Positions 18,167 to 27,920 of a stretch of DNA of 42,529 nt are shown in pieces. This stretch comes from Treponema sp. (lineage in GTDB: Bacteria > Spirochaetota > Spirochaetia > Treponematales > Treponemataceae): contig JAEENG010000073.1 of NCBI GenBank assembly GCA_016283615.1, positions 1 to 42,529 of the forward strand, written 5' to 3'. Within the stretch, counting starts at the first letter, position 1; every line of letters starts with the position of its first letter. The notes beneath the pieces were generated by a model. That model was not told the DNA's origin and ran no database searches. It worked only from the letters and a program-made list of their open reading frames with translations. Position numbers and translations under genes: made by a program.

Positions 18167-19062
18167 TAAAAAAATATGATTCGCTTGCCGGTGCTCTGGT
18201 TGATTTATTCGGGAACTCGGTAAAAATCGCAAAAACTGACAGACTCACAGGCGGCGACATAAACAAGGCTTACGGGCTTACGCTCACTGACGGCACAAAA
18301 GTTTTTATGAAGGCAAACGCCAGGGAGAATTTTAACTTTTTTGAATGCGAACGGGCCGGACTTGAAGAAATTCAAAAATCGAACGCCATTACAACTCCAA
18401 AAGTTCTGGGTTATGGAACCGATAACGGCGAGCAGGTGGGTTATAGTTTTCTGCTTCTTTCTTTTGTTGAATTAGGAAATTTTGCCGTAAATTTCTGGGA
18501 TGACTTTGCACAGAGCCTTGCAAAAATGCACCGCTTTTCCGGTTCGGAAGGCTCAAATGGTTTTGGCTTTTACCAGGACAATTATATCGGAGCCCGTGCT
18601 CAAAAAAATACATGGACCAAAAGCTGGATAGAGTTTTTCCGCGACAACCGCCTTGCAGTTCAATTTAAAGACGCAGACAAATATTTTGATGAGTCTGACA
18701 GAAAACGAATTTCTAAACTTCTTGATAACCTTGATAAATTCCTGATTGAACCGGATGCGCCTTCACTTTTGCACGGTGACATGTGGGCCGGAAACGTAAT
18801 GTGTGGTCCTGAAGGAAAGGCCGTTTTAATTGACCCGGCAGTTTACTACGGTCACCGCGAGGCCGACCTTGCAATGACCGAACTTTTTGGTGGATTCAAC
18901 AGCCGCTTTTACGAAGCCTACAATGAAGCGTTTCCTCTGGAAAGCGGCTATGATGACAGACGCGATTTGTACAATCTGTATCATCTGCTGAACCACCTCA
19001 ACATGTTCGGGCAGAATTATCTGGACGGCGTACGTGCAATTCTGCGGGAATATACTGAGTAA
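18163..19062 (+). CDS. Fructosamine/ketosamine-3-kinase family protein
   Basis: About 299-aa protein of the fructosamine kinase branch of the kinase-like superfamily. In characterised members the reaction phosphorylates C3 of ketosamines on glycated proteins or free amines, leading to deglycation. Seen here: RLTGGDINKAYGL near the start, an ATP-binding Lys in KVFMKANA, the catalytic loop LLHGDMWAGNVM, and the metal-binding LIDPAVYYGHREADLAM. The start is GTG, overlapping the ABC ATPase stop by 4 nt. Its presence in the transporter operon may only reflect co-transcription. A weak hairpin ACTGA-GTAA-TCAGT followed by CTTTTC includes the stop codon and may end transcription. Confidence 0.88.
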   Translation: MIKKYDSLAGALVDLFGNSVKIAKTDRLTGGDINKAYGLTLTDGTKVFMKANARENFNFFECERAGLEEIQKSNAITTPKVLGYGTDNGEQVGYSFLLLSFVELGNFAVNFWDDFAQSLAKMHRFSGSEGSNGFGFYQDNYIGARAQKNTWTKSWIEFFRDNRLAVQFKDADKYFDESDRKRISKLLDNLDKFLIEPDAPSLLHGDMWAGNVMCGPEGKAVLIDPAVYYGHREADLAMTELFGGFNSRFYEAYNEAFPLESGYDDRRDLYNLYHLLNHLNMFGQNYLDGVRAILREYTE

Positions 19063-19075
19063 TCAGTCTTTTCTC

Positions 19076-19291
19076 TTATTCAATTCCCTTGAACTCGTAG
19101 CCGGCTTCTGTCACTGCGTCTTTTACGGCGCTTTCGCTGAATTCTGCCCCTTCTTTAAGGGTGAGCACGGCTTTTTTTGCTTCGTGGTCTGCCTTAGCGC
19201 TTTCTATAAAGTCGAGGGCTTCTAGGGCTTTTTTTACGTGCATTTCGCAGTGGCTGCACATCATTCCGTTGATTGAAACAGTTTTTTCCAT
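19076..19291 (-). CDS. Possible internal translation product: CopZ-like copper chaperone from the 3' end of copA
   Basis: The last 71 residues of copA form a complete CopZ-like HMA domain that begins with Met (MEKTVSING) and carries MMCSHC. Directly upstream is an ideal ribosome site, AAGGAG (19298-19303), 6 nt from this internal ATG. Free CopZ delivers Cu(I) to CopA in the cytoplasm, so one gene could give both the fused domain and a soluble chaperone. Separate translation is inferred from the sequence only; the site could also be a relic of a recent fusion of copA and copZ. Confidence 0.5.
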   Translation of the reverse strand: MEKTVSINGMMCSHCEMHVKKALEALDFIESAKADHEAKKAVLTLKEGAEFSESAVKDAVTEAGYEFKGIE

Positions 19292-21637
19292 TTTGGACTC
19301 CTTGTGTGTTTGTGTATTTTTTCTGACTGTTTTTTTGCCATAAATATTAAAAAGGTTTAACCTTAGTGCATTGCTTACAACGCAGAAACTTGAAAGGCTC
19401 ATTGCGGCTGCAGCAAACATCGGGTTGAGCTGCCATCCGAAAGCTTTTATAAACGCCCCTGCCGCGAGAGGAATTCCTGCCGCATTGTAAAAGAAGGCCC
19501 AGAAAAGGTTCTGGTAGATGTTGCGGAGGGCTGCACGGCTCAGGCGGATTGCTGCCGGAACATCTGCAAGTGAACTTTTCATAAGTACAACATCTGCACT
19601 GTCGATGGCTACGTCTGTACCGGCGCCTATTGCGATTCCAGTGTCGGCGCGGGTGAGGGCAGGAGCATCATTGATTCCGTCACCGACCATGGCAACTTTA
19701 TTTTTTGAATTTTTCCTGCTTTTGCTGCGGCCGGCTTGAGGAGCGGAAGATTCTTCCTGGAGTTTACGGATTACTTCTTCTTTTCCGTCGGGGAGGACGC
19801 CTGCAATTACTTCTTCGACTCCGGCCTGTGCGGCAACTGCGCGTGCCGTCTGTTCGTTGTCTCCGGTGAGCATTATTACGCGGATTCCCATCTGTTTTAA
19901 TTCTTTTACGGCTTCGGGGCTGTCTTTTTTGATTGTGTCTGCTGCTGCAATTATGCCGAGGAATCTGTCATCAAGGGCAAAGAAAAGCGGAGTTTTTCCG
20001 GACTGGGAAAGGGACTGTGCTTTTTGACGAATTTCTTCCGGGACGGAAGTTTTTGTTTTGATAAATTCAAGGTTTCCGCCTGAGAGAGTTTTGTCTGAAA
20101 GGTTTGCAGAAAGGCCGTTTCCGGGTAGGGCTTTAAAACCGCTTACTTCCTTTGCATTGATGTTTTTTTCCGTGCAGGCCCTGACTACAGCTTTTGCAAG
20201 AGGATGTTCGCTCATTTTTTCAAGGGAGAAGGCACAGGAAAGAAGTTCTTCTTCCGTGCTTTGCGGAGAAGGCAGAATGTCTGTTACCTCCGGGGTTCCG
20301 TTTGTGATTGTGCCCGTTTTGTCCAGAACGACTATATCAGTTCTTCCGGCAATTTCCAGGGCGGCAGAAGTTTTAAAGAGAATTCCGTTCCGGGCTGCAC
20401 TTCCGTTTGCGACCATAACTGCAACCGGGGTTGCAAGGCCCAGGGCGCACGGGCAGCTGATTACGAGTACGGCTACAGCACGGGTAAGGGCTGTTCCGGC
20501 ATCTGAACCGGTTAAAAACCATGCTGCAAAGGTTATGAGTGCTATGCCGATAACTGCCGGAACGAAAATGCCTGAAACTTTGTCTGCAATTTTTGCAACT
20601 GGGGCTTTTGTTGCGGCCGCATCACTTACCATGGCGATAATCTGGGAAAGGGTAGTATCCTGTCCGACCCGCTCTGCACGGCATTTTAAGAATCCTGAAG
20701 TGTTTATTGTAGCGGCGCTTACAGAGTCTCCGGCTTTTTTGTCTGCCGGAATGCTTTCGCCTGTAAGGGCAGATTCGTTAACAGACGATTCTCCTTCGAG
20801 AATTATTCCGTCAACAGGAATACTCTGGCCCGGGCGTACAATAAAGATGTCGCCTTTTTTTACGTTCTTAACGGGAACTGTTATTTCTTTTGAATCGACA
20901 AGGAGAACTGCAGTTTCCGGAGAAAGCTTCATGAGGCTTTTGAGGGCATCAGTTGTTTTTCCTTTTGAGCGGGCTTCGAGCATTTTGCCGGTCGTGATTA
21001 AGGTTAAAATCATTGCGGCGGCTTCAAAATAGAATTCGTGCATGTATTTAACAACAGCCTGGCTGTCACCTTTAAGCTGGGCACTGGTCATCAAAAAGAG
21101 GGCGGCAGTGCTGTAAACAAACGAAGCGAGCGAACCCAGGGAAACCAGAGTGTCCATGTTAGGTGAGAGATGAAAGAGGGCTTTAAAACCGCTTATAAAG
21201 AATTTCTGGTTTATAACCATTATGAGTGCGCTGAGAATAAGCTGGTACAATCCCATGGCAATATGGTTATCCTGCATGGCGGGCGGAAGAGGCCAGTTCC
21301 ACATCATATGTCCCATTGAAACATATAGGAGTGGAAGCAGAAGAATCAGTGAAAAAATCAGGCGTTTTTTAAGGACAGGAGTTTCCCTGTCTGTAAGGTC
21401 GTTTTCTCCGGTGCGCTCAGAAGAGTCACTGCTTGTTTCATCTTTTACAGATGCAACGTAGCCGGCATTTATTACGGCTTCGATAATCTGAGCGTCATCT
21501 GCAGTTCCTTCAATACCCATTGAGTTTGTAAGAAGGCTTACCGAGCAGGATTCAACTCCTGCAACCTTTGAGACAGCCTTTTCTACCCGGGCAGAGCAGG
21601 CGGCACAGGTCATGCCTGTAACTGTGTATTGTTTCAT
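19076..21637 (-). CDS. copA: Copper-exporting P1B-type ATPase with N- and C-terminal HMA domains
   Basis: Inner-membrane Cu(I) export ATPase, 853 aa. The N-terminal heavy-metal-associated domain carries MTCAACS. Then come membrane helices; the CPC ion motif in VISCPCALG (about 394); the phosphorylation site DKTGT (about 438); the HP motif in SEHPLAKAV; and GDGINDAPAL (about 652). CPC plus this order indicates the Cu(I)/Ag(I) class. Unusually, a second HMA domain with MMCSHCEMHVKKAL is fused at the C-terminus after a basic linker and has its own start signals (see the internal entry). The main start has AAAGGA upstream and a possible TATATT -10 at 21663-21668. It lies 78 nt downstream of the tetR gene on the same strand. 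Confidence 0.94.
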   Translation of the reverse strand: MKQYTVTGMTCAACSARVEKAVSKVAGVESCSVSLLTNSMGIEGTADDAQIIEAVINAGYVASVKDETSSDSSERTGENDLTDRETPVLKKRLIFSLILLLPLLYVSMGHMMWNWPLPPAMQDNHIAMGLYQLILSALIMVINQKFFISGFKALFHLSPNMDTLVSLGSLASFVYSTAALFLMTSAQLKGDSQAVVKYMHEFYFEAAAMILTLITTGKMLEARSKGKTTDALKSLMKLSPETAVLLVDSKEITVPVKNVKKGDIFIVRPGQSIPVDGIILEGESSVNESALTGESIPADKKAGDSVSAATINTSGFLKCRAERVGQDTTLSQIIAMVSDAAATKAPVAKIADKVSGIFVPAVIGIALITFAAWFLTGSDAGTALTRAVAVLVISCPCALGLATPVAVMVANGSAARNGILFKTSAALEIAGRTDIVVLDKTGTITNGTPEVTDILPSPQSTEEELLSCAFSLEKMSEHPLAKAVVRACTEKNINAKEVSGFKALPGNGLSANLSDKTLSGGNLEFIKTKTSVPEEIRQKAQSLSQSGKTPLFFALDDRFLGIIAAADTIKKDSPEAVKELKQMGIRVIMLTGDNEQTARAVAAQAGVEEVIAGVLPDGKEEVIRKLQEESSAPQAGRSKSRKNSKNKVAMVGDGINDAPALTRADTGIAIGAGTDVAIDSADVVLMKSSLADVPAAIRLSRAALRNIYQNLFWAFFYNAAGIPLAAGAFIKAFGWQLNPMFAAAAMSLSSFCVVSNALRLNLFNIYGKKTVRKNTQTHKESKMEKTVSINGMMCSHCEMHVKKALEALDFIESAKADHEAKKAVLTLKEGAEFSESAVKDAVTEAGYEFKGIE

Positions 21638-21715
21638 AAAAAATCCTTTGACTGTTTATTAAAATATAGTAAAAATTTTTTAAAACGGCAGTTTTTTATG
21701 AAATCAGTTTCCCCT

Positions 21716-22327
21716 TTAACTCAGTTTGAGCACGCTTGCCCAGCCGGCTTCATAAAAATCGTGGATTTTTTCGGCGCATTTTATTCCTTCTTCAAATGGA
21801 ATGTCGTGAACAATCAGTTCAAAGACGGCAGTAAATTCACCTGAAATGATCAGGTGTTCCAGGGTCTGGTCAAAAGCGTAGGGAGTATAACCCTGTTTTT
21901 TCAGTTCCTTGTAAAAAATGTGGGTTATTTCAATTTCTTTTTCAATCATGTCGTGAACAAAGTTTTCAAATTCTGTTCCTTCGCTGGCGTTTAAAAGGAG
22001 ACGGAAGGCGTTCTTCTGGTTGTAGGCATATTCGTAAATCTGCAGGGCTCCCTGTTTTGAAAAGGTCGACATGTTTGCTATCCAATCAGATTTCGGAAGG
22101 CTTTTGAATTGTTCAATAAGGCTTACAAACAGGTTTGAGACATAATCCGCATGAGGCTGTACAAGTGCGGTAAAAAGTTCTTTCTTGCTCTTGTAGTACC
22201 CGTAAAATGCTCCGGTTGTGACTCCTGCTTTTTTAACGATTTCGCGAAGGGATGCCCCGCGGAAACCTTTTTCCAGAAACTCGCCCGTGGCAATTTTATG
22301 GATTTTTTGCAAAGTATTTTCTGCCAT
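21716..22327 (-). CDS. TetR-family transcriptional regulator
   Basis: 203-aa DNA-binding repressor type. The N-terminal helix-turn-helix is recognisable in RGASLREIVKKAGVTTGAFYGYYKSKKELF; the C-terminal ligand-binding part is not identifiable to a subfamily. The frame is open to 22390, but the ATG at 22327 fits family length and has TATACT exactly 6 nt upstream, so I take it as a leaderless start. It is divergent from the ABC exporter pair, whose promoter region holds two palindromes, so it is the likely regulator of that operon and perhaps of itself. Confidence 0.88.
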   Translation of the reverse strand: MAENTLQKIHKIATGEFLEKGFRGASLREIVKKAGVTTGAFYGYYKSKKELFTALVQPHADYVSNLFVSLIEQFKSLPKSDWIANMSTFSKQGALQIYEYAYNQKNAFRLLLNASEGTEFENFVHDMIEKEIEITHIFYKELKKQGYTPYAFDQTLEHLIISGEFTAVFELIVHDIPFEEGIKCAEKIHDFYEAGWASVLKLS

Positions 22328-22333
22328 AAGAAA

Positions 22334-22339
22334 AGTATA
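22334..22339 (-). promoter_or_regulatory. Predicted -10 box of the TetR gene, leaderless architecture
   Basis: On the minus strand TATACT is followed by TTTCTT (6 nt) and ATG. A weak TTTCAA lies 17 nt upstream. This sets the start codon at 22327. Confidence 0.6.
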
Positions 22340-22371
22340 AGAGCAAAAGTGGATTTTTGAAAGTGCCTGTA

Positions 22372-22424
22372 TTGACATGAAATATAACACTGTTATATTA
22401 TTCGATTAGTTAGCAAGGGCTAAC
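22372..22424 (+). promoter_or_regulatory. Promoter and TetR-type operators of the ABC exporter operon
   Basis: TTGACA (22372-22377), a 16-nt spacer and TATATT (22394-22399). A palindrome AATATAACactGTTATATT (22381-22399) fills the spacer and covers the -10. A second, GTTAGC-AAGG-GCTAAC (22409-22424), lies just downstream of the start point. The second is also found upstream of enolase. Confidence 0.65.
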
Positions 22425-22440
22425 AACAGGAGAATTAAAA

Positions 22441-24333
22441 TTGTCTCAAAATAAATCTCTTCTTTCATGGATTTTTACCTTTGCAGGAGAAAAAAAGAGT
22501 GCCTATTTTGCAAGCATCTTTTTTGCCCTGCTTAAAGTTGCCTGTGGAATTGTCCCTTACATCCTGATTGCCGCAATCGTAGGGGAATTGCTTTCAGGCC
22601 TTCGTGACTGGAACCTTTATCTGCGCCAGTGCGCCCTCATCGCCCTTTTCTGGGCGGGAAATGCTTTTTTCCACATGATATCGACTACTTTAAGCCATGT
22701 GGCCACATTCAATGTTCTTGCAAATATCCGCAAAAAGCTCTGTGACAAGCTTTCGCGCCTTCCCCTTGGTTCTGTTCTTGATATGCCCTCGGGCACACTG
22801 AAAAATATTCTCATTGAGCGGATTGACAGCATGGAAACTACCCTTGCCCACATCCTGCCTGAATGGACCAGTAACCTGATCCTTCCCTTGGTAATGTTCG
22901 TGTACCTGTTCCACATTGACTGGAGAATGGGGCTTGCATCCCTTGCAACCCTCCCGGTCGGCATGATTTCTGCTTCTTTCATGATGATTAACATGACGGA
23001 GCGATTTAAAAATGCCGTTGAAAAAACAAAAATCCTCAACGACACTGCAGTGGAATACATCAACGGAATTGAAGTCATCAAGGCTTTCGGAAAATCAAAA
23101 TCATCCTACGAAAAATTTGTCACAGCTGCCAGAGAAGGCTCTGACTGTTATGTTGAGTGGATGCGGGACTGCATCTGGCCTTTTACCATTGCCTTTGTGA
23201 TTGCTCCTTCCACATTGCTTGCAGTCCTTCCGGCCGGCGGTTATTTCTTTCTGAAGGGAAGCCTTTCAGGAATTGATTTTATAACAGTCATAATTCTTTC
23301 CATGAGTGTGATTCAGCCTCTGCTTACGGTTTATTCCTATCACGATGACATTGCAAAGGCAGGGGTAATATTCGGCGAAGTCGGCGGCATTATGGATATG
23401 AAAGAACTTGACCGCCCTGAAAAAGACGAGAAAAAGCCTGCGGACAATTCGATTGTGCTTCGTGATGTGAGATTTAGTTATAGAAAAGGGGAAAGCCTTC
23501 CCCTCGCTCCAGCCGACCAGTCGTCTTCCGCTACCCCTTCTGCGGGGGGCGGCTCAGGCACAGCCTTCGCCGAGACTCGCTCAAAACCTGTCTCACAGGT
23601 TTTGCCCCTAACGGGTCGCTCCCTACCCGCAACGCCCCCGGAAACTGAAGTCTTACACGGAATCAGCATGACCCTTCCTTCAGGTTCCTACACCGCCCTT
23701 GTGGGACCCAGCGGCAGCGGCAAGTCTACCATTGCCCGCCTTATCGCCTCTCTCTGGGATGTGAATTCCGGAGCAATTGAAATCGGCGGCGTAAATATCA
23801 AAGATCTTTCCCTTGAAGAATATAACCGCCGGGTGGCCTACGTAAGTCAGGACAACTTTTTGTTTGACCTGTCCATCCGGGAAAATATCCGTCTTGGCCG
23901 CCTGGACGCCACTGACAGTGAAGTTGAAGAAATTGCCCGTAAATCCGGCTGCTATGATTTTATCATGGGCCTTGAAAAGGGCTTTGACACACTTGTGGGA
24001 GGAAGCGGTGCTCATTTAAGCGGCGGCGAGCGGCAGAGAATTGCAATCGCAAGAGCCATGATGAAGGACGCTCCAATTGTTATTCTTGATGAGGCAACGG
24101 CGTATACCGATCCGGAAAACGAGGCCATCATCCAGGAAAGCGTTGCCCGCCTTGTGCAGGGGAAAACCCTGATTGTAATTGCCCACAGGCTTTCAACAGT
24201 AAAAGATGCCGGTCAGATTTATGTAATCAAAGACGGCAGGATTGATTCACATGGTACGCATGAGGAACTTCTTGCCCAAAACGGCTTGTACAAATCAATG
24301 TGGGAAGCGCATGTACAGAGTAAAGACGAGTAG
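22441..24333 (+). CDS. ABC exporter half-transporter (subunit 1) with palindromic-element insert
   Basis: 630-aa fusion of a six-helix transmembrane domain (to about 330) and an ATPase domain. Walker A is GPSGSGKST (about 421-429), signature LSGGERQR (about 526-533), Walker B IVILDEAT. It forms a heterodimer with the following gene by inference from pairing; the substrate is unknown (peptide, siderophore or drug exporters share this form). The start is TTG with AGGAG 8 nt upstream. Between FSYRKG and ETEVLHG, where the domain normally continues directly, there is a GC-rich insert of about 50 residues (about 349-400) of S, P, A and G, encoded by DNA with hairpins. Confidence 0.9.
   Translation: MSQNKSLLSWIFTFAGEKKSAYFASIFFALLKVACGIVPYILIAAIVGELLSGLRDWNLYLRQCALIALFWAGNAFFHMISTTLSHVATFNVLANIRKKLCDKLSRLPLGSVLDMPSGTLKNILIERIDSMETTLAHILPEWTSNLILPLVMFVYLFHIDWRMGLASLATLPVGMISASFMMINMTERFKNAVEKTKILNDTAVEYINGIEVIKAFGKSKSSYEKFVTAAREGSDCYVEWMRDCIWPFTIAFVIAPSTLLAVLPAGGYFFLKGSLSGIDFITVIILSMSVIQPLLTVYSYHDDIAKAGVIFGEVGGIMDMKELDRPEKDEKKPADNSIVLRDVRFSYRKGESLPLAPADQSSSATPSAGGGSGTAFAETRSKPVSQVLPLTGRSLPATPPETEVLHGISMTLPSGSYTALVGPSGSGKSTIARLIASLWDVNSGAIEIGGVNIKDLSLEEYNRRVAYVSQDNFLFDLSIRENIRLGRLDATDSEVEEIARKSGCYDFIMGLEKGFDTLVGGSGAHLSGGERQRIAIARAMMKDAPIVILDEATAYTDPENEAIIQESVARLVQGKTLIVIAHRLSTVKDAGQIYVIKDGRIDSHGTHEELLAQNGLYKSMWEAHVQSKDE
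23487..23640 (+). repeat. In-frame GC-rich palindromic insert in ABC subunit 1
   Basis: The segment differs in base composition from its flanks and contains a perfect hairpin CAAAACCTGT-CTC-ACAGGTTTTG (23582-23604) and CCCC/GGGG pairs. It interrupts the start of the ATPase domain without shifting the frame. It resembles in behaviour the palindromic elements inserted in Rickettsia genes. Confidence 0.55.
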
Positions 24334-24341
24334 CAGGGGGT

Positions 24342-24445
24342 GTGATAAAAAGTACATCCTTGTACTTTTTATCACATGCAGTTTTTGCCGTTGGCAAAAC
24401 TGCGATTTCGTGCCTCCTGCACGACCGCTAACGCGGAGTTTTTAA
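24342..24445. repeat. Cluster of four hairpins between the two ABC genes
   Basis: In order: arms GTGATAAAAAGTACA / TGTACTTTTTATCAC (24342-24356 with 24361-24375, perfect); GCAGTTTTTGCC / GGCAAAACTGC (24378-24403, one bulge); CGTGC-CTCCT-GCACG (24409-24423); CCGC-TAAC-GCGG followed by AGTTTTT (from 24424). The first is repeated at 41908-41941. The cluster could reduce expression of the second gene or protect the mRNA. Confidence 0.75.
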
Positions 24446-24456
24446 AGGAGGATACA

Positions 24457-26316
24457 ATGTTTGAAATTTTACGGAACTTTTTTAATTTTTGTGACAAAGA
24501 AAACCGCAATAAATTTTACGCTTCAATTGCTCTTGGAGTCGTAAACTCATTTTTCATGGCCCTGAGGATTGCTGCCATAGCCGTAATGATTCAGGGTTTA
24601 ATCAGAAGGCTTACCGCAGGGGAGCCTTTTACAAGCCGCACAATATGGCTTTCATTTGGAATCATGCTTTTTAGCGTGACGGCCGCCATCATCACTAAAA
24701 AGACTGTTTCCATGTGGCAGACCGAAGGCGGCTACCGCACCTGTGCCAAAAAACGCATCGAAATTGCCGAGCACCTGCGCTACATTCCCATGGGTTATTT
24801 TAACAAAAACTCCCTGGGACAGATAACTTCCGTTACCACAAACACCATGGAACTGGTGGGGGACATTGCAACCCGGGCAGTCATGCTTGTAATGCAGGGG
24901 CTTTTGGATTCGGCCCTGATTATCGTTATGATTTTCTTCTTTGATGTGAGGATTGCTCTTGTGGCCCTGGCAGGTTTTCTGCTTTTTCAGTTCGTAAATG
25001 TTTTTATGAGGCTTTCTGTCCTGGGTGTTTCTGAAGAAAAAAATATCGCCGACGAAAAGCAGGTCAGTAAAATTCTTGAATACATTCAGGGAATCGCAGA
25101 AGTTCGTTCATATAACCTTACGGGAAGCCGGAGTGCAGAACTGAACGCCGTAATCAATGAGGCAAAGAAAGTCTGTCTTAAAATGGAACTCCGCTGTATT
25201 CCCATTGCCGCCATTCAGAGTCTTGTGGCAAAAATGACTGGTGTTGCGATTATGCTGGCCTCGATTTATTTTTATCTGCAGGGAACAATGCCGCTGGAAA
25301 ACTGTGCGGTCATGCTTGTCTGTTCATTCATGCTTTTTACTGCCCTGGAAGCAGGGGGAAACTACAGCGCCCTCCTGAGGACAATTGACATCGGCGTTAA
25401 AAAGGCACAGGCAATTCTTGATGTGCCCATGATGGACATTGAGGGAAGCGAGCGGCATGCGGAGCAGGCAAAAACAGTCCAGCGGACTGTTTTTAGCGAG
25501 TCTCCGAGCAGCTGTGCTGCGAAGGCGGAAGCGAGCAAAGAACAAGGTCATTTTGACAAAGTCAATGACCTTTCTGCCCAAAACATCAGTTTTTCATACG
25601 ATCCGGATTCTTCAAATCCCCGCAAAATCATCGACGGCCTTTCGTTTACGATTCCGGCCTGTACGACGACTGCAATTGTGGGACCTTCCGGCGGCGGAAA
25701 GACAACCCTCTGTCATCTTCTGGCCCGTTTCTGGGATGTGGACAGTGGCAGTGTCACCCTTGGAGGAAAGGATGTAAGGGATTATGACATGGACAGCCTC
25801 ATGGCAAATTTCAGCTTTGTCTTCCAGAATGTCTATCTTTTCCACGATACAATTGCAAACAACATCCGTTTTGGACAGAGGGATGCTTCCATGGAAAAAG
25901 TTATTGCAGCTGCTAAAAAAGCCTGCTGCCATGACTTTATTTCTTCCCTGCCGGACGGCTATGAAACGGTAATCGGTGAAGGAGGGGCAAGTCTTTCCGG
26001 CGGAGAAAAACAGCGCATTTCAATTGCCCGGGCAATTATGAAAGATGCTCCTGTCATCATCCTGGACGAAGCCACTGCCAATGTTGACCCTGAAAACGAG
26101 CGTGACCTTATGGCAGCAATCAAGGAACTTACAAAAGAAAAGACCGTAGTCATGATTGCCCACCGCCTTAAAACCGTCCGTAATGCCGACCAGATAATAG
26201 TCCTGGACAAGGGACGGATCGCCGAACAGGGAAAGCACGATGAACTTATAAAATCAGGCGGAATCTATGCCCGCTTTATAGACAGCCGCAAAAAGGCTGT
26301 CAGCTGGAAACTTTAA
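24457..26316 (+). CDS. ABC exporter half-transporter (subunit 2) with palindromic-element insert
   Basis: 619-aa fusion of a six-helix transmembrane domain and an ATPase domain: Walker A GPSGGGKTT (about 408-416), signature LSGGEKQR (about 512), Walker B VIILDEAT. It pairs with the gene before it. The ATG at 24457 has AAGGAGG upstream; a longer frame from 24376 only translates the hairpin cluster and is rejected. Residues about 333-372, between the transmembrane domain and LSAQNISFSY, are an insert of odd composition (AEQAKTVQRTVFSESPSS) encoded by three consecutive hairpins. So both partners carry such inserts in the same linker. Confidence 0.9.
   Translation: MFEILRNFFNFCDKENRNKFYASIALGVVNSFFMALRIAAIAVMIQGLIRRLTAGEPFTSRTIWLSFGIMLFSVTAAIITKKTVSMWQTEGGYRTCAKKRIEIAEHLRYIPMGYFNKNSLGQITSVTTNTMELVGDIATRAVMLVMQGLLDSALIIVMIFFFDVRIALVALAGFLLFQFVNVFMRLSVLGVSEEKNIADEKQVSKILEYIQGIAEVRSYNLTGSRSAELNAVINEAKKVCLKMELRCIPIAAIQSLVAKMTGVAIMLASIYFYLQGTMPLENCAVMLVCSFMLFTALEAGGNYSALLRTIDIGVKKAQAILDVPMMDIEGSERHAEQAKTVQRTVFSESPSSCAAKAEASKEQGHFDKVNDLSAQNISFSYDPDSSNPRKIIDGLSFTIPACTTTAIVGPSGGGKTTLCHLLARFWDVDSGSVTLGGKDVRDYDMDSLMANFSFVFQNVYLFHDTIANNIRFGQRDASMEKVIAAAKKACCHDFISSLPDGYETVIGEGGASLSGGEKQRISIARAIMKDAPVIILDEATANVDPENERDLMAAIKELTKEKTVVMIAHRLKTVRNADQIIVLDKGRIAEQGKHDELIKSGGIYARFIDSRKKAVSWKL
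25470..25572 (+). repeat. Three in-frame hairpins inserted in ABC subunit 2
   Basis: AAAAACAGTCC-AGC-GGACTGTTTTT (25470-25494, 11-bp perfect arms), GCAGC-TGT-GCTGC (25508-25520) and AAGGTCATT / AATGACCTT (25544-25572). All are translated within the linker before the ATPase domain. Confidence 0.65.
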
Positions 26317-26345
26317 TGGTTGAGAACAGGCGGAAAACTTTCACC

Positions 26346-26398
26346 TTGACAGAATCGGGCACAAAGTTTAGACTAACTCAAGTTAGCAAATGCTAACT
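26346..26398 (+). promoter_or_regulatory. Promoter with paired TetR-type operators upstream of enolase
   Basis: TTGACA (26346-26351), 17-nt spacer, TAGACT (26369-26374). Over and after the start point are CTAACT-CA-AGTTAG (26373-26386) and AGTTAGCAAATGCTAACT (26381-26398), a perfect 8-bp-arm palindrome sharing GTTAGC-n4-GCTAAC with the ABC operon operator. The next 120 nt hold no gene; a CAAGCTTG palindrome followed by a run of T near 26480-26493 could be a weak attenuator. Confidence 0.6.
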
Positions 26399-26410
26399 GC
26401 CTGATACTAG

Positions 26411-27838
<1,428 letters not shown>

Positions 27839-27861
27839 AAAAAATATAAAAAATATAAAGA

Positions 27862-27908
27862 GGCTGTCCAATGAAGTGAATTAATTTCCAGGGCAGCCGG
27901 TTTTTTTT
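27862..27908 (+). terminator. Terminator after enolase, abutting the next ribosome site
   Basis: GGCTGTCC (27862-27869) pairs with GGGCAGCC (27891-27898), eight pairs with one G-U, followed by eight T (27901-27908). The Shine-Dalgarno GGGGG of the methyltransferase gene follows at once, so that gene would depend on read-through or on its own promoter. Confidence 0.7.
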
Positions 27909-27920
27909 GGGGGAATTAAA

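Noticed and set aside
20058-21032. 324-codon open frame on the plus strand inside copA
   Set aside because: It is antisense to a strongly conserved P-type ATPase, has no ribosome site and no recognisable protein family; it reflects codon bias of the real gene.
24376-24456. N-terminal extension of ABC subunit 2
   Set aside because: The extra codons only translate the intergenic hairpin cluster, and a perfect Shine-Dalgarno marks the ATG at 24457.
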